Assembly: GCF_009733595.1 (NCBI RefSeq)
Contig: NZ_WOFH01000003.1
Location: forward strand, 434,001-498,000
Length of the DNA: 64,000 nt
Reading direction: 5' to 3'
Source of the DNA: Actinomadura litoris
GTDB taxonomy: Bacteria; Actinomycetota; Actinomycetes; Streptosporangiales; Streptosporangiaceae
Of the stretch, positions 25,988-34,478 are shown piece after piece. The notes below the pieces were generated by a model. That model was not told the DNA's origin. It made no database searches and was given only the letters and a program-made list of their open reading frames with translations. The position numbers and the translations under genes were made by a program. Within the stretch, counting starts at the first letter, position 1. Every line of letters starts with the position of its first letter.

Positions 25988-27645
25988 TCGAGGAGCAGGG
26001 CGTGCACGAAGGCCTGCGGGAGGTTCCCGCGCATCTGCCGCTGCTCCACGTCGTACTCCTCGGACAGCAGCCCGGCGGGCCCGCACGCGGAGCGGTTGCG
26101 CTCGAACCAGCGCAGCGCGGCCGCCACGTCCCCCCGCTGGTGGGTGGCGAGCGCGGCGAGGAACCCGCACGGCAGGAACGCGCCCTCGGCCTCGCCGAGC
26201 GGCCGCTCGGCGTGCCGGAACCGGTAGGCGTAGCCGTCGTCGGTGAGCTCGGTGAGGTAGGCGTCGAGCGTGCGGCGGCTGCGTGGGTCGTCCGCGGGCA
26301 CGGCGCCGCGGATCGCGGGCAGCAGCAGCGCGCCGTCCAGCCCCGGGTCGCCGGGCGAGCGCTGCCAGCGGCCGGACGGGTGGACGGCGCGGGACGCCGT
26401 CGCCGCCACGATGGCGTCGGCCCGCCCGGTCTCCCCGACGGCGCGCAGCCCGGCCGCGCAGTTGAGGGCGCTGTGCGTCCACCGGCGGTCGTCCAGCTCC
26501 CAGATGCCCGCGTCCGGGTCGCGCCAGCGCTCGTCGACGGCGGCGACCGCCGTGCGCAGGGCCCGCCTGCCGTCGGCGTCGAGCCCGTCGCGCTCGGCCG
26601 CGGCGCCGAGCAGCAGCAGCGCGTCGCCGAAGCCGTCGAGCTGGAACCGGCCGGTCATCTGGTTCCCCACCCGGTCGTAGCCGCCCGGGTAGCCGGGCAG
26701 CTTCAGCACGTCCTGCTCGGGCACCGGCCCGCCGGTGCTCGTGTAGGCGGGCTTGAGGCGCGGACCGTCCTCCAGGACGCGCGCGGTGACGAACCGCACC
26801 GCGTCGTCGAAGAGCCGCTCGGCCCCGGCGGCGGCCGCCGCGAGGCCCGCGAAGCACTGGTCGCGGATCCAGACGTAGCGGTAGTCGTAGTTGCGGCCCG
26901 CCTCGCTGCGCTCGGGCAGGCTCGTGGTCGCCGCCGCGACCATCCCCCCGCTCGCGCCGGTCATGCCGCGCATGACGGCGTGGGCGTGCCGCGCGTCCCG
27001 GTCGGCGATCGTGCGCGGGCGCGGCACCGCGCGGTGCCAGGCCGTTTCGGTGGCGTGCCAGACGCGGTCCGCGACCGGCGGCTCCTTGCGCGGGGGACGG
27101 TCGGTGATCTCCAGGACCAGGTCGTGGCGCGTTCCAGCCGGAACCGTGAGGTCCAGTTCGAGGCCCCGCCCGCGCCGGGCCCCGGCCGCGCCCGTCCAGC
27201 GGAACCACAGGCCGCCCGCGTCGCCCGTCCAGGCGCCGTGGAAGTCCGGACGAAAGGCCCCGAAGCCGGGGCGCGGGTCGCAGACGACGCGGACGCGGGC
27301 GTCCCCCTCGCGGGCGACGATCTGCCGGAGCAGCACCGCGCGGCCGGGCTCGCCCGGGAACGCCAGGGCCTCCCGGCACTCGATGACCCCGTCGTCGGTC
27401 ACCCACCGGCTGCGCCAGATCAGCGTGCCGGGCTCGTAGGCGCCGCCCCACACGAACCGCTCCCGGGGCGTGACCGCGTAGATCCCGGGCCCGCCGATCA
27501 GGGAGGCGAACACCGCGTCGCCGTCCCAGCGCGGCGCGCACATCCAGCAGAACTCCCCGCGCGGGCCGACGACGACGCCCCGCTCGCCGTCGGCGATGAG
27601 CGCGTACTCCCGCAGCACCTGCGGGGGGTAGCGGTCGTCGTTCAT
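25966..27645 (-). CDS. Glycoside hydrolase family 15 protein (glucoamylase/trehalase-like)
   Basis: A cytoplasmic alpha-glucosidase-type enzyme of 559 residues. The N-terminal GH15 beta-sandwich (YALIADGERGVVVGPRGEFC) is followed by a linker and the (alpha/alpha)6 barrel with YDYRYVWIRDQCFAG near residue 270 and the C-terminal acid region GLLSEEYD then GNLPQAF. These positions hold the catalytic glutamates in glucoamylases and in the bacterial GH15 trehalases. No signal peptide. ATG 27645 overlaps the enolase-family gene's stop (ATGA). It fits a stress-induced glycogen or trehalose role under the upstream GGGTAG promoter; that is inference. Confidence 0.88.
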
Positions 27646-28718
27646 GCCACCCGGTACTCCTCCGCGTCCCGCCTGCGGAACTCCAGGCCGATCCCGGGCG
27701 CGTCGTCCCGGGGGCGGACGACCCCGCCGGACGGGACGAGCGCGCCGTCGAAGAGCATCGACTCGACGCGGACGTGGTCGTGGAACCACTCGATGTGGCG
27801 GGCGTTCGGGACGGCCGCCATCACGGCCGCGTGCAGGTGCGGCGCGCAGTGGGCGGACAGGTCCCGGGCGTGCGCGCGGGCGAACGCGGCGACCCGGAGG
27901 AACTCGGTGATCCCGCCGACCCGGGTCACGTCGGCCTGCGGGCAGTCGACGGCGTCGATCAGGCGGACGTAGTAGGGCAGGTCGTAGCCGTACTCCCCGG
28001 CCGCCACCTCGCACGGCACCGCGTCGCGGACCGCGCGCAGGCCGGCGACGTCGTCGGAGGACACCGGCTCCTCGAACCACCGCAGGTCGGGCGCCGCCTC
28101 GGCGACCCGCACGGCCTGCTTGGCGGTGTAGGCGCCGTTGGCGTCGGCGTACAGCTCGGTGTCGGGGCCGATGACCTCGCGGGCGACGCGCAGCCGCTCC
28201 AGGTCGCGGCCGGTCCGGGCGCCCCGCCCCTCGCCGATCTTGATCTTCACGCGAGGGATGCCGAGGTCGCCGGCCCAGTTGCCGAGCTGGTCGCGCAGCC
28301 GCGCGTGGCCGTCGGTGGTGAAGCCGCCCGAGCCGTACACGGGGACCTCGTCGTGGACGGCGCCGAGCAGCCGGTGCAGCGGCAGGCCGAGCAGCCGCGC
28401 CTTCAGGTCCCACAGAGCGCAGTCGACCGCCGAGATCGCCATGGCGCAGACGCCGGGACGCCCCGCGTTGCGGACGGCGCGGCACATCCGCTCGTGCGCC
28501 CCGGGCGGGTCGAGCGCGCCGGTGTCGCGGACCACCGGCGCGAGCAGCGCGGTGACCGCCCCGGCGACGGCCGCCGGGCCGTAGGTCCAGCCGAGGCCGG
28601 TCCACTCCTCGCTGGACGCCTCGACGAGCACGAGCGTCGTCGAGGCCCAGGCCAGCGTGCCGTCCGCCTCCGGGCCGTCCGTCGGGATCGTGTACGCGGC
28701 GGCGGTCAGCTCGATCAC
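27642..28718 (-). CDS. Enolase-superfamily enzyme (mandelate racemase/muconate lactonizing type)
   Basis: A 358-residue sugar-acid dehydratase or racemase candidate. The capping domain is followed by the barrel with the KxK-type base in RVKIKIGEG, metal ligands in YADANGAY, WFEEPV and AAGEYGYD, and the C-terminal acid/base region SAHCAPHLHAAV. The histidine-rich end resembles mandelate racemase subgroup members. It starts at GTG 28718, overlapping the stop of the upstream gene (GTGA), so it is translated in series. Located in an operon with a GH15 enzyme, it may act on carbohydrate-derived acids; substrate not identifiable. Confidence 0.9.
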   Translation of the reverse strand: MIELTAAAYTIPTDGPEADGTLAWASTTLVLVEASSEEWTGLGWTYGPAAVAGAVTALLAPVVRDTGALDPPGAHERMCRAVRNAGRPGVCAMAISAVDCALWDLKARLLGLPLHRLLGAVHDEVPVYGSGGFTTDGHARLRDQLGNWAGDLGIPRVKIKIGEGRGARTGRDLERLRVAREVIGPDTELYADANGAYTAKQAVRVAEAAPDLRWFEEPVSSDDVAGLRAVRDAVPCEVAAGEYGYDLPYYVRLIDAVDCPQADVTRVGGITEFLRVAAFARAHARDLSAHCAPHLHAAVMAAVPNARHIEWFHDHVRVESMLFDGALVPSGGVVRPRDDAPGIGLEFRRRDAEEYRVA

Positions 28719-29443
28719 AGCGGCTCCGCGGGGAGTTCGGCGAGGTGCGGGGCCCGCACGCCGGTGCCGTCGGCGATCCGCGTGCGGCAGGAGAACCCGT
28801 CGGCCGGCACGGTCGTACCCGGACCGGCGTCGCGGACGCGGGGCCACAGCCCGGGTTCGGCGGCGCCGACCGAGACCTCGTAGCGGCCCCGCTCGAAGCC
28901 GAAGTTGCCCGCCGGGCCGCAGCAGCCCACGTCGAGGACCTCGGCCTGGACGCCCGCGCGGCGCAGCACCTCCGCGTCGGCCTCGACCCCCCAGACGGTG
29001 TGCTGGTGGCAGTGCGGCTGGGCGATGGCGGCGCGCCCGGCGCCCGGGTGGAAGTTGTCGGTGAAGGCGTCCGGCCGCAGGACGACCGGGGGCGCGGCGA
29101 GTTCGGCGTTCAGGTCGTCCAGGCAGGCCCGGGGCTCGACGACCGCGCGGCGGCGGCCGGTGTCCAGCGACACCGGCCGGCCGCGGTACCTGGACCGGTC
29201 GATCACCACGGCGGCGTTGCGGCACTGGCCGGCCAGGCTCGTCCCGCCGCCCTGCGACAGCACGGGCACGCCGTGCTCGCGGCAGACCGCGACCGCCTCG
29301 ACGGCCGCGTCGATGCTCCGGGGGACGGCCACGCCGATCGGCGGCTGCCGGTAGTCGGAGGCGTAGGCCGCCCGCGACCCGGCGTCGAAGCGCACCTCGC
29401 CGTCGACCCTGACCGCGAGATCACGTTCAAGCGTGTCGAACAT
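28715..29443 (-). CDS. Shrunken FAD/Fe-S oxidase (GlcD/GlcF-type), internally deleted
   Basis: The 242-residue protein joins the start of an FAD-linked oxidase (VAVPRSIDAAVEAVAVCREH, SQGGGTSLAGQC; residues about 1-120) directly to the last 120 residues of a GlcF-like cysteine-rich module (QPHCHQHTVWG, CCGPAGNFGFERG, ADGFSCRT). In the intact fused family (about 950 aa) these parts are separated by the rest of the flavin domain, two 4Fe-4S motifs and a CCG domain, all missing here. The frame stays open, start and stop are normal, and it heads an operon behind a GGTT-N14-GGGTAG promoter. Enzymatic activity is very unlikely. Confidence 0.75.
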   Translation of the reverse strand: MFDTLERDLAVRVDGEVRFDAGSRAAYASDYRQPPIGVAVPRSIDAAVEAVAVCREHGVPVLSQGGGTSLAGQCRNAAVVIDRSRYRGRPVSLDTGRRRAVVEPRACLDDLNAELAAPPVVLRPDAFTDNFHPGAGRAAIAQPHCHQHTVWGVEADAEVLRRAGVQAEVLDVGCCGPAGNFGFERGRYEVSVGAAEPGLWPRVRDAGPGTTVPADGFSCRTRIADGTGVRAPHLAELPAEPL

Positions 29444-29453
29444 ACGCGTCGAA

Positions 29454-29477
29454 CTACCCGGGCCGCCGGATCTAACC
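29454..29477 (-). promoter_or_regulatory. Candidate SigB/SigF-type promoter of the leftward operon
   Basis: Reading leftwards, GGTT (29477-29474), 14 bp, GGGTAG (29459-29454), then 10 bp to the ATG at 29443. This matches the GNNT-N14-16-GGGTA pattern of actinobacterial group 3 stress sigma factors. Confidence 0.5.
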
Positions 29478-29561
29478 TCAGGCCCGCTGTGACAGGGGCT
29501 GCGGCCTGCATGGGGAAGGGGCCGAGACCTTGACCGGGCGATGACCGAAAGCGGATTGGCC

Positions 29562-29585
29562 GTTTAGGCGATCTCACGAGGGTAG
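29562..29585 (+). promoter_or_regulatory. Candidate SigB/SigF-type promoter of the gas vesicle operon
   Basis: GTTT (29562-29565), 14 bp, GGGTAG (29580-29585). The GTTT -35 is the consensus for actinobacterial stress sigma factors. It gives a leader of about 48 nt before gvpA. Confidence 0.55.
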
Positions 29586-29639
29586 ACGTTGCGTCATGTC
29601 CACTTTGGACACATTTCTCCGACCAAAGGAGGGGATGAC

Positions 29640-30074
29640 ATGACTGGGCCGATCGCCCAGCAGGCGCCGAACACCGCCCAGAGCGGCAGGTCCGGCAGCG
29701 GACTCGTCGATGTCGTCGACCTGATCCTGGAAAAGGGTCTGGTCATCGACCTCTACGCCCGGGTGTCGCTGGTGGGGATCGAGATCCTCACGGTGGACGT
29801 CCGGATCGTCGTCGCCAGCGTCGACACCTACCTCCGGTTCGCCGAGGCGGTGAACCGCCTCGACATCGCCCACGACGGCACCTCGCAGGGGCTGCCCGAG
29901 TTCGTCGGGGGCCTGGAGGAGTCCGGCGCGAAGAAGAAGACGCGCGGTGCCCTCCAGGGCGCCTCGGACAAGCTGAAGGAGACCTTCGGCGGCGACTCCG
30001 ACTCCGACTCCGAGAAGGAGTCCGAGCCCTCGCGGCGCCGCTCCTCCCGCAAGAAGGAGGACGACGACTCATGA
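29640..30074 (+). CDS. gvpA: Gas vesicle structural protein GvpA (long charged tail)
   Basis: The main shell protein of gas vesicles, here 144 residues. The GvpA core (about 21-76) reads [20 protein letters not shown] then [20 protein letters not shown], the amphipathic beta-hairpin and helix pattern that packs into the ribs. It is followed by a 65-residue hydrophilic tail with KKKTRG, a [11 protein letters not shown] run and [13 protein letters not shown]; the classical GvpA is only about 70 residues. Actinobacterial homologues are also extended. ATG 29640 has a strong AAAGGAGGGG site. First gene of an eight-gene operon; its stop overlaps the gvpF start by 4 bp. Confidence 0.93.
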   Translation: MTGPIAQQAPNTAQSGRSGSGLVDVVDLILEKGLVIDLYARVSLVGIEILTVDVRIVVASVDTYLRFAEAVNRLDIAHDGTSQGLPEFVGGLEESGAKKKTRGALQGASDKLKETFGGDSDSDSEKESEPSRRRSSRKKEDDDS

Positions 30075-30817
30075 CGACCCCGCAGTACGTGTACGGGGTG
30101 ACCCGCAAGGGGGCGGCGCTGCCCGACGGTGTGACCGGGCTCGACGACCGGCCGGTCGCGCTGGTGGCCGACGGCGAGTGCGCCGCGCTCGTCAGCGACC
30201 TGCCGGTCGGCCGCGCGCTCGGCGAGCGCCCCGACCTGGAGGCGCACCAGCGGGTCCTGGGAGCGATGGTCCACGCGGGCATCGTCGTCGTGCCGCTCCG
30301 GTTCGGGGCCGCGATGGAGGGGCGCGAGGCCGTCGAGCGGGAGCTGCTCGCCGCGAACTCCGACCGGTTCGTCCACATGCTGGACCGCCTGGAGGGCCGC
30401 GTCGAGCTGCGGCTGCGCGGCACCTACATCCAGGACGCGGTGCTCCGCGAGATCATGCAGGCCGAGCCCGAGATCGCCGAGCTGTCCAAGCGGCTGCGCG
30501 AGGTGCCCGCCGACGCGGCCGACGCGGTCTACTACGACCGGATCCGGCTCGGCGAGCTGATCGCGGGCGCGATGGAGCAGCGCCGCGAGACCGACGCCCA
30601 GCTGCTGCTGGAGGGCGCCGCCCCGGCGGCCGAGGCCGTGATCCCGAGGCCGCCCGCCCGCGAGGAGGACGTCGTGGACGCCTCCTTCCTGGTCCCCGTC
30701 GAGCGGCGCGCCGAGTTCGACGCGGCCGTCGAGGAGCTGAGCCGCGCGCACGCCGACCGCGTCCGGATCCGGGTGGTGGGGCCGCTGCCGCCCTACGACT
30801 TCGTCCCGGAGGCGTGA
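30071..30817 (+). CDS. gvpF: Gas vesicle protein GvpF/GvpL family
   Basis: A 248-residue assembly protein. The N-terminal [10 protein letters not shown] and the block [21 protein letters not shown] are typical of GvpF/L, which form two alpha/beta domains; the C-terminal end [11 protein letters not shown] is the family's conserved closing motif. In characterised systems GvpF contacts GvpA and sits at the gas-facing surface or in the assembly complex. Translationally coupled to gvpA (ATGA) and 3 bp before gvpG. A second GvpF/L gene occurs further down the operon. Confidence 0.93.
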   Translation: MTTPQYVYGVTRKGAALPDGVTGLDDRPVALVADGECAALVSDLPVGRALGERPDLEAHQRVLGAMVHAGIVVVPLRFGAAMEGREAVERELLAANSDRFVHMLDRLEGRVELRLRGTYIQDAVLREIMQAEPEIAELSKRLREVPADAADAVYYDRIRLGELIAGAMEQRRETDAQLLLEGAAPAAEAVIPRPPAREEDVVDASFLVPVERRAEFDAAVEELSRAHADRVRIRVVGPLPPYDFVPEA

Positions 30818-30820
30818 GCC

Positions 30821-31081
30821 ATGGGGCTGTTCACCGGACTGCTGACCCTGCCGCTGGCGCCCGTGCGCGGCGTGACCTGGCTGGCCGAGACGCTGGTCAC
30901 GCAGGCGGAGGAGCGGCTCTATGACCCGGGGCGCATCAACGCCGAACTACAGGGGCTCGCCGACCGGGTGGCGGACGGCGAGCTGACCGAGGAGGAGGCG
31001 GCCGCGGCGGAGGACGAGCTGTTCGAGCGGCTGATCGAGGGCCGCCGCCGCGCCGCGTCCCTCGGCGGAGCGGGGGGATAG
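30821..31081 (+). CDS. gvpG: Gas vesicle protein GvpG
   Basis: An 86-residue accessory protein required for gas vesicle formation. It has the family start GLFTGLLTLPLAPVRGVTWL, an amphipathic region, and the acidic helical tail ELTEEEAAAAEDELFERLIE. In known systems it works with GvpF/L in the assembly complex. Spacing of 3 bp to both neighbours shows it is inside the operon. Confidence 0.9.
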   Translation: MGLFTGLLTLPLAPVRGVTWLAETLVTQAEERLYDPGRINAELQGLADRVADGELTEEEAAAAEDELFERLIEGRRRAASLGGAGG

Positions 31082-31084
31082 CCC

Positions 31085-31348
31085 GTGCCGATGCCCGCGT
31101 CCAAGGCCGCCGAGTACGCGGTCGAGCACGTCACCGCCATGACCGGCCGCAGCGCCGAGTCCGTCGTCGGGATGGAGCGCGCGGACGGGGACGGCTGGCG
31201 GGTCACGGTCGAGGTCGTGGAGACCCGCCGCATCCCCGACTCCGCCGACATCCTGGCGGTCTACGAAACCGAGGTGGACGGGGACGGCGAGCTGGTCGCC
31301 TACCGCCGCGTCCGCCGCTATCCGCGCGGACGGGTCGAGAGGGAGTGA
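31085..31348 (+). CDS. gvpO: Gas vesicle protein GvpO
   Basis: An 87-residue protein with the GvpO domain: AVEHVTAMTGRSAESVVGME, WRVTVEVVETRRIPDSADIL, then AVYETEVDGDGELVAYRRVR. GvpO is needed for vesicle formation in haloarchaea, possibly at the transcript or assembly level. In Streptomyces operons gvpO usually comes first; here it is fourth. Starts at GTG 31085, 3 bp after gvpG. Confidence 0.9.
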   Translation: MPMPASKAAEYAVEHVTAMTGRSAESVVGMERADGDGWRVTVEVVETRRIPDSADILAVYETEVDGDGELVAYRRVRRYPRGRVERE

Positions 31349-31355
31349 ACGGGGT

Positions 31356-31748
31356 TTGAGTGAGATGTCCTGGACCGGTGCCCGGTCTCCCCTCGCCGGG
31401 GGGAGCCCGCCGGGCGGCGGCTCGGCCAACCTGGCCGACCTGCTGGAGCGCATCCTCGACAAGGGCATCGTGATCGTCGGCGACGTGCGGGTGAACCTGC
31501 TCGACATCGAGCTGCTGACGATCAAGCTGCGGCTGCTGGTCGCCTCGGTCGACCGCGCCAAGGAGATGGGCATCGACTGGTGGGAGCACGACCCGTCGCT
31601 GTCGTCCAAGGCCCGGCGGGACGGGGTCGAGGGCGGCCGCGACCGGGAGCTGGAGGAGGAGAACCGGCGGCTGCGCGAGCGGCTCGCCGCGCTGGAGGCA
31701 GGCGGGGCCGGTGACGGGGCCGAGTCGCGGAAGGAGAGCCGATCATGA
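31356..31748 (+). CDS. gvpJ: Gas vesicle protein GvpJ (GvpA-like minor shell protein)
   Basis: A 130-residue GvpA-superfamily paralogue. The core (about 25-75) is NLADLLERILDKGIVIVGDV then RVNLLDIELLTIKLRLLVAS, followed by the J/M-type WWEHDP and a charged coiled-coil C-terminus (DRELEEENRRLRERLAALEA). Minor shell proteins of this type are thought to build tips or nucleate. It starts at TTG 31356 or, 9 bp later, ATG 31365; both lack an ideal ribosome binding site. Overlaps gvpL by 4 bp. Confidence 0.9.
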   Translation: MSEMSWTGARSPLAGGSPPGGGSANLADLLERILDKGIVIVGDVRVNLLDIELLTIKLRLLVASVDRAKEMGIDWWEHDPSLSSKARRDGVEGGRDRELEEENRRLRERLAALEAGGAGDGAESRKESRS

Positions 31749-32518
31749 CCGAGGTCCGGACGGACGGCGGCACCGCCGTCTACCTGTACGGGGTGGCGCG
31801 CGACCTGGACCCGGCCGCGCTGCCCGGCACCGGGGTGGCGGGCGCGCCCGTGCGCGGCGTGCCCGCCGCCGGGCTGACCGCGCTGGTCAGCACCGTCCGG
31901 CTGGAGGAGTACGGGGAGGCGGCGCTGCGCGCCAACCTGGAGGATCTGGCCTGGCTGGAGGCGACCGCCCGCACCCACCACGCGGTGGTGGAGCGGGCCG
32001 CGCGCGCGGCGCCGACCGCCCCGGTCCGGATCGCGACGATCTACAGCGACGACGACCGCGTCGCCGAGGTCCTGACGTCCGAGGGCGGCCGGTTCGCCGA
32101 GATCCTGGACCGCGTCGCCGGGCGGACGGAATGGGGCGTCAAGGCGTACGCGGCCCCGGCCCCGGCCGTCCAGGACGCCCCGCCCGCCGAGCCGAGCTCG
32201 GGCACCGCCTACCTGCGCGGCCGCCAGCGCGAGCAGCGCCGCCGCGCCGACGCCGGACGCCGCTCCGCCGAACTGGCGGGCGAGCTGCACGCCGAACTCG
32301 CCGACGGCGCCGTGGCGTCCCGGCACCACCCGGCGCAGGACGCGCGGCTGTCCGGGCGCACCGACGTCCAGGTCCTCAACGCCGCCTACCTGCTGGACGA
32401 CGACCGGGTGGAGGAGTTCCTGGCGGCGGCGCAGCGGGCGCAGGACCGGCTGGCGGGCATCGAGCTGGAGGTCACGGGCCCGTGGCCGCCCTACTCCTTC
32501 ATCGAAGGGGACCGGTGA
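31745..32518 (+). CDS. gvpL: Gas vesicle protein GvpL/GvpF family
   Basis: A 257-residue second member of the GvpF/L family. N-terminal VYLYGVARDLDPA, central ARTHHAVVERAARAAPTAPV and RIATIYSDDDRVAEVL, a basic middle (RGRQREQRRRADAGRR) and the C-terminal TGPWPPYSFIEGD. GvpL binds several accessory Gvp proteins in haloarchaea and may be the platform for assembly. Coupled to gvpJ by ATGA and to gvpS by GTGA overlaps. Confidence 0.92.
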   Translation: MTEVRTDGGTAVYLYGVARDLDPAALPGTGVAGAPVRGVPAAGLTALVSTVRLEEYGEAALRANLEDLAWLEATARTHHAVVERAARAAPTAPVRIATIYSDDDRVAEVLTSEGGRFAEILDRVAGRTEWGVKAYAAPAPAVQDAPPAEPSSGTAYLRGRQREQRRRADAGRRSAELAGELHAELADGAVASRHHPAQDARLSGRTDVQVLNAAYLLDDDRVEEFLAAAQRAQDRLAGIELEVTGPWPPYSFIEGDR

Positions 32519-32718
32519 CCGCCGCCCTCGACACCGGCGGCGGCCGCCCGCTGGAGCGGATCGCGCTGGTCGACCTGCTCGACCGGCTGCTCGCCGGCGG
32601 CGTCGTCATCGCCGGCGACCTGGTCATCTCCGTGTCGGGTGTCGACCTGGTGCGGGTGTCGCTGCGCGCGCTGATCACCACCGTCCTGGACGAGGCGTCC
32701 GGCGAGGAGGCACCGTGA
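32515..32718 (+). CDS. gvpS: Gas vesicle protein GvpS (small GvpA-like)
   Basis: A 67-residue GvpA-superfamily protein, too short for many gene finders. The core IALVDLLDRLLAGGVVIAGD then LVISVSGVDLVRVSLRALIT matches actinobacterial GvpS. Start GTG 32515 overlaps the gvpL stop (GTGA), and its own stop overlaps the gvpK start in the same way. It may be a minor shell or nucleation component. Confidence 0.88.
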   Translation: MTAALDTGGGRPLERIALVDLLDRLLAGGVVIAGDLVISVSGVDLVRVSLRALITTVLDEASGEEAP

Positions 32719-33008
32719 CCCGACCGACCGAGCCCGCCTGGAAGCTGCGCACCGACCCCGAGACCGTCGAGCGCGACCTCGTGAAGCTGGTGCTGACGCT
32801 GGTGGAGCTGATCCGGCAGCTGATGGAGCGGCAGGCGCTGCGCCGCGTCGACGGCGGCGACCTGTCCGACGAGCAGGTCGAGGAGCTGGGGCTGGCGCTG
32901 ATGCGGCTGAACCACGCGATGACCACGCTCAAGGACCACTTCGGCCTGGACGACCACGACCTCAACCTCGACCTGGGCCCCCTCGGCCCGCTCCTCCCGC
33001 CCGACTGA
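32715..33008 (+). CDS. gvpK: Gas vesicle protein GvpK
   Basis: A 97-residue helical accessory protein, last in the operon. It has the GvpK pattern DPETVERDLVKLVLTLVELI then RQLMERQALRRVDGGDLSDE and VEELGLALMRLNHAM. GvpK is present in most gas vesicle clusters and needed for assembly in several. Start GTG 32715. No gvpN or gvpC is present, as is normal for actinobacteria, and no gvpY/Z either. Confidence 0.92.
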   Translation: MTRPTEPAWKLRTDPETVERDLVKLVLTLVELIRQLMERQALRRVDGGDLSDEQVEELGLALMRLNHAMTTLKDHFGLDDHDLNLDLGPLGPLLPPD

Positions 33009-33011
33009 GCG

Positions 33012-33645
33012 CTAGCCCCAGGGGAGCTGGAGGAGAGCGAGCACCGGCGCGGGCGGGCGGAGGCCGCGGGTGCCCGGCCAGCCGAACGCCACGGCCAGCG
33101 CCGCCGCGAGGACGCCACCGCCGATGTCGCCCGCCGTCCACAGCACCAGCGGGTGCCCGTGCGGCGGTACGTGCCCGCCATGGAGGACGGCGGCCCGGTA
33201 CCCACGGGTGGACGCCTCGACGGCGCCGGTCACGGCGCGGCCGGGCAGCAGGGCGAGCGCCGCCGTCCCGGCGGTCAGCAGGACGCCGGGGGCGAGCATC
33301 GTCCAGGGCAGGCCGACCGGCCGGGGCGTCGTCTCCGGATCCTCGTGGGCCTTCGACGGGTGCCGCGCCGGACGTCCCGCGCCGCGGAAGACACCCCCGG
33401 CCCAGACCAGGACGTAGGAGAGCGCGGTCACAGCGTCCTCCCGAGGAACCGCGCGTAGACCAGCACGCCCGCCCGCGCGGCACCGGCCGCTCCTCGAACC
33501 CCGACCCCCGGTGCAGGATCAGCACATCGCGCTCCGGGTCGACCTGCGCCACGTAGGCCGTCGGCCACACCGACCGGCCGAGGGAGGCCAGGCCGCGGAC
33601 CACCTCCGCCGGGATCACCGCCGAGACGATCGCCCGGCCGCCGGG
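33012..33645 (-). pseudogene. Remnants of membrane-transporter genes (Mrp/NDH-like)
   Basis: Two or three broken pieces on the minus strand. At 33012-33431, opening at GTG, 139 residues with three hydrophobic stretches (TALSYVLVWAGGVFRG, LLTAGTAALALLPGRAV, AGDIGGGVLAAALAVAFGW) resemble the C-terminus of an Mrp/NuoM-like proton-conducting subunit. Upstream, VIPAEVVRGLASLGRSVWPT then QVDPERDVLILHRG resembles part of an MnhE-like subunit but changes frame. No N-terminal 350 residues of the large subunit exist. I read this as decayed antiporter genes between gvpK and the sigma gene; the family call is tentative. Confidence 0.35.
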
Positions 33646-34428
33646 TCAGCGTTCCGCGAGCATCTCGACGCGAAGTCCTTCGAGGGTGCTGCGCAGGAGG
33701 CGGGAGACGTGCATCTGGGAGAGGCCGATCTGCTCGGCTATCTGCGCCTGGGTCTTGTTGCCGAAGAACCGCAGGAGCAGGATCGTCCGCTCGCGTTCGG
33801 GGAGGTCGTCGACCAGGGGGCCGAGGGCCTGGGCGTCGATGAGGTCCTCCAGCGCGCCGTCGTCGGTCCCGAGGCGCTCGCCGATGGTGCCGTCCTCCTG
33901 GTGCGCGTCGTTCGGCGCCTCCAGGGACAGCGGGCGGTAGGCGTCGCAGGCGCCGATGGTCTCGACGGTCTCCTCCTCGGTGATGCCCATCCGAGCGGAG
34001 ATCTCGGTGGTCGTGGGGGAGCGCCCGTGATCCTGGGTGAACTCCTGGACGGTGCGCTGGAGGATGGGGCGGAGCTCCTGGAGCCGCCGCGACACATGGA
34101 CGCTCCATGTCTTGTCGCGGAAATGGCGCTTCACCTCCCCGAGCATCATCGGATAGGCGTAGGCGACGAAGCGGTCGCCGATCTCGGGGTCGAACCGGTT
34201 GATGGCCTTGATCAGCCCCACATAGGCGACCTGCTGGAGGTCGTCGAGCGGCTCACCTCGGTCGGCGTAGCGCCGCGCCACGCCCCGGACGAGTGAGGCG
34301 TGCAGGTCCACGACGCGGCCGCGGAGGCGTTCCCGGCGCGGATCGTCGCTCGCGAGCCGCTTCATCTCGGCCAGCATGTTCTCGGTCTGTCCATCGTCGT
34401 ATCGCTGCGTGGCCTGCGTCCTTGTCAT
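33646..34428 (-). CDS. SigB/SigF-type stress sigma factor (sigma-70 group 3)
   Basis: A 260-residue alternative sigma factor with regions 2, 3 and 4. Region 2: LVRGVARRYADRGEPLDDLQ and VAYVGLIKAINRFDPEIGDR; the FRDKTWSVHVSRRLQEL junction is diagnostic of SigB/SigF. Region 3 includes QDHGRSPTTTEISARMG; region 4 ends with AQIAEQIGLSQMHVSRLLRS. I chose ATG 34428, behind GGAAAGG; ATG 34452 and GTG 34470 are in-frame alternatives. No anti-sigma (RsbW) or anti-anti-sigma gene is adjacent, so control must come from elsewhere or from its own GGGTAG promoter. It lies 640 bp from the gas vesicle operon. Confidence 0.92.
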   Translation of the reverse strand: MTRTQATQRYDDGQTENMLAEMKRLASDDPRRERLRGRVVDLHASLVRGVARRYADRGEPLDDLQQVAYVGLIKAINRFDPEIGDRFVAYAYPMMLGEVKRHFRDKTWSVHVSRRLQELRPILQRTVQEFTQDHGRSPTTTEISARMGITEEETVETIGACDAYRPLSLEAPNDAHQEDGTIGERLGTDDGALEDLIDAQALGPLVDDLPERERTILLLRFFGNKTQAQIAEQIGLSQMHVSRLLRSTLEGLRVEMLAER

Positions 34429-34478
34429 CCGGGGGGCCTTTCCGCTCGGCATGAGCGAGCTTCCGCTCACTTCTTCGG

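Noticed and set aside
23459..27541. A 1360-codon minus-strand frame
   Set aside because: It is a high-GC antisense artefact across the TPP and GH15 genes; only the SDR-like piece at 25241-25987 has homologous motifs.
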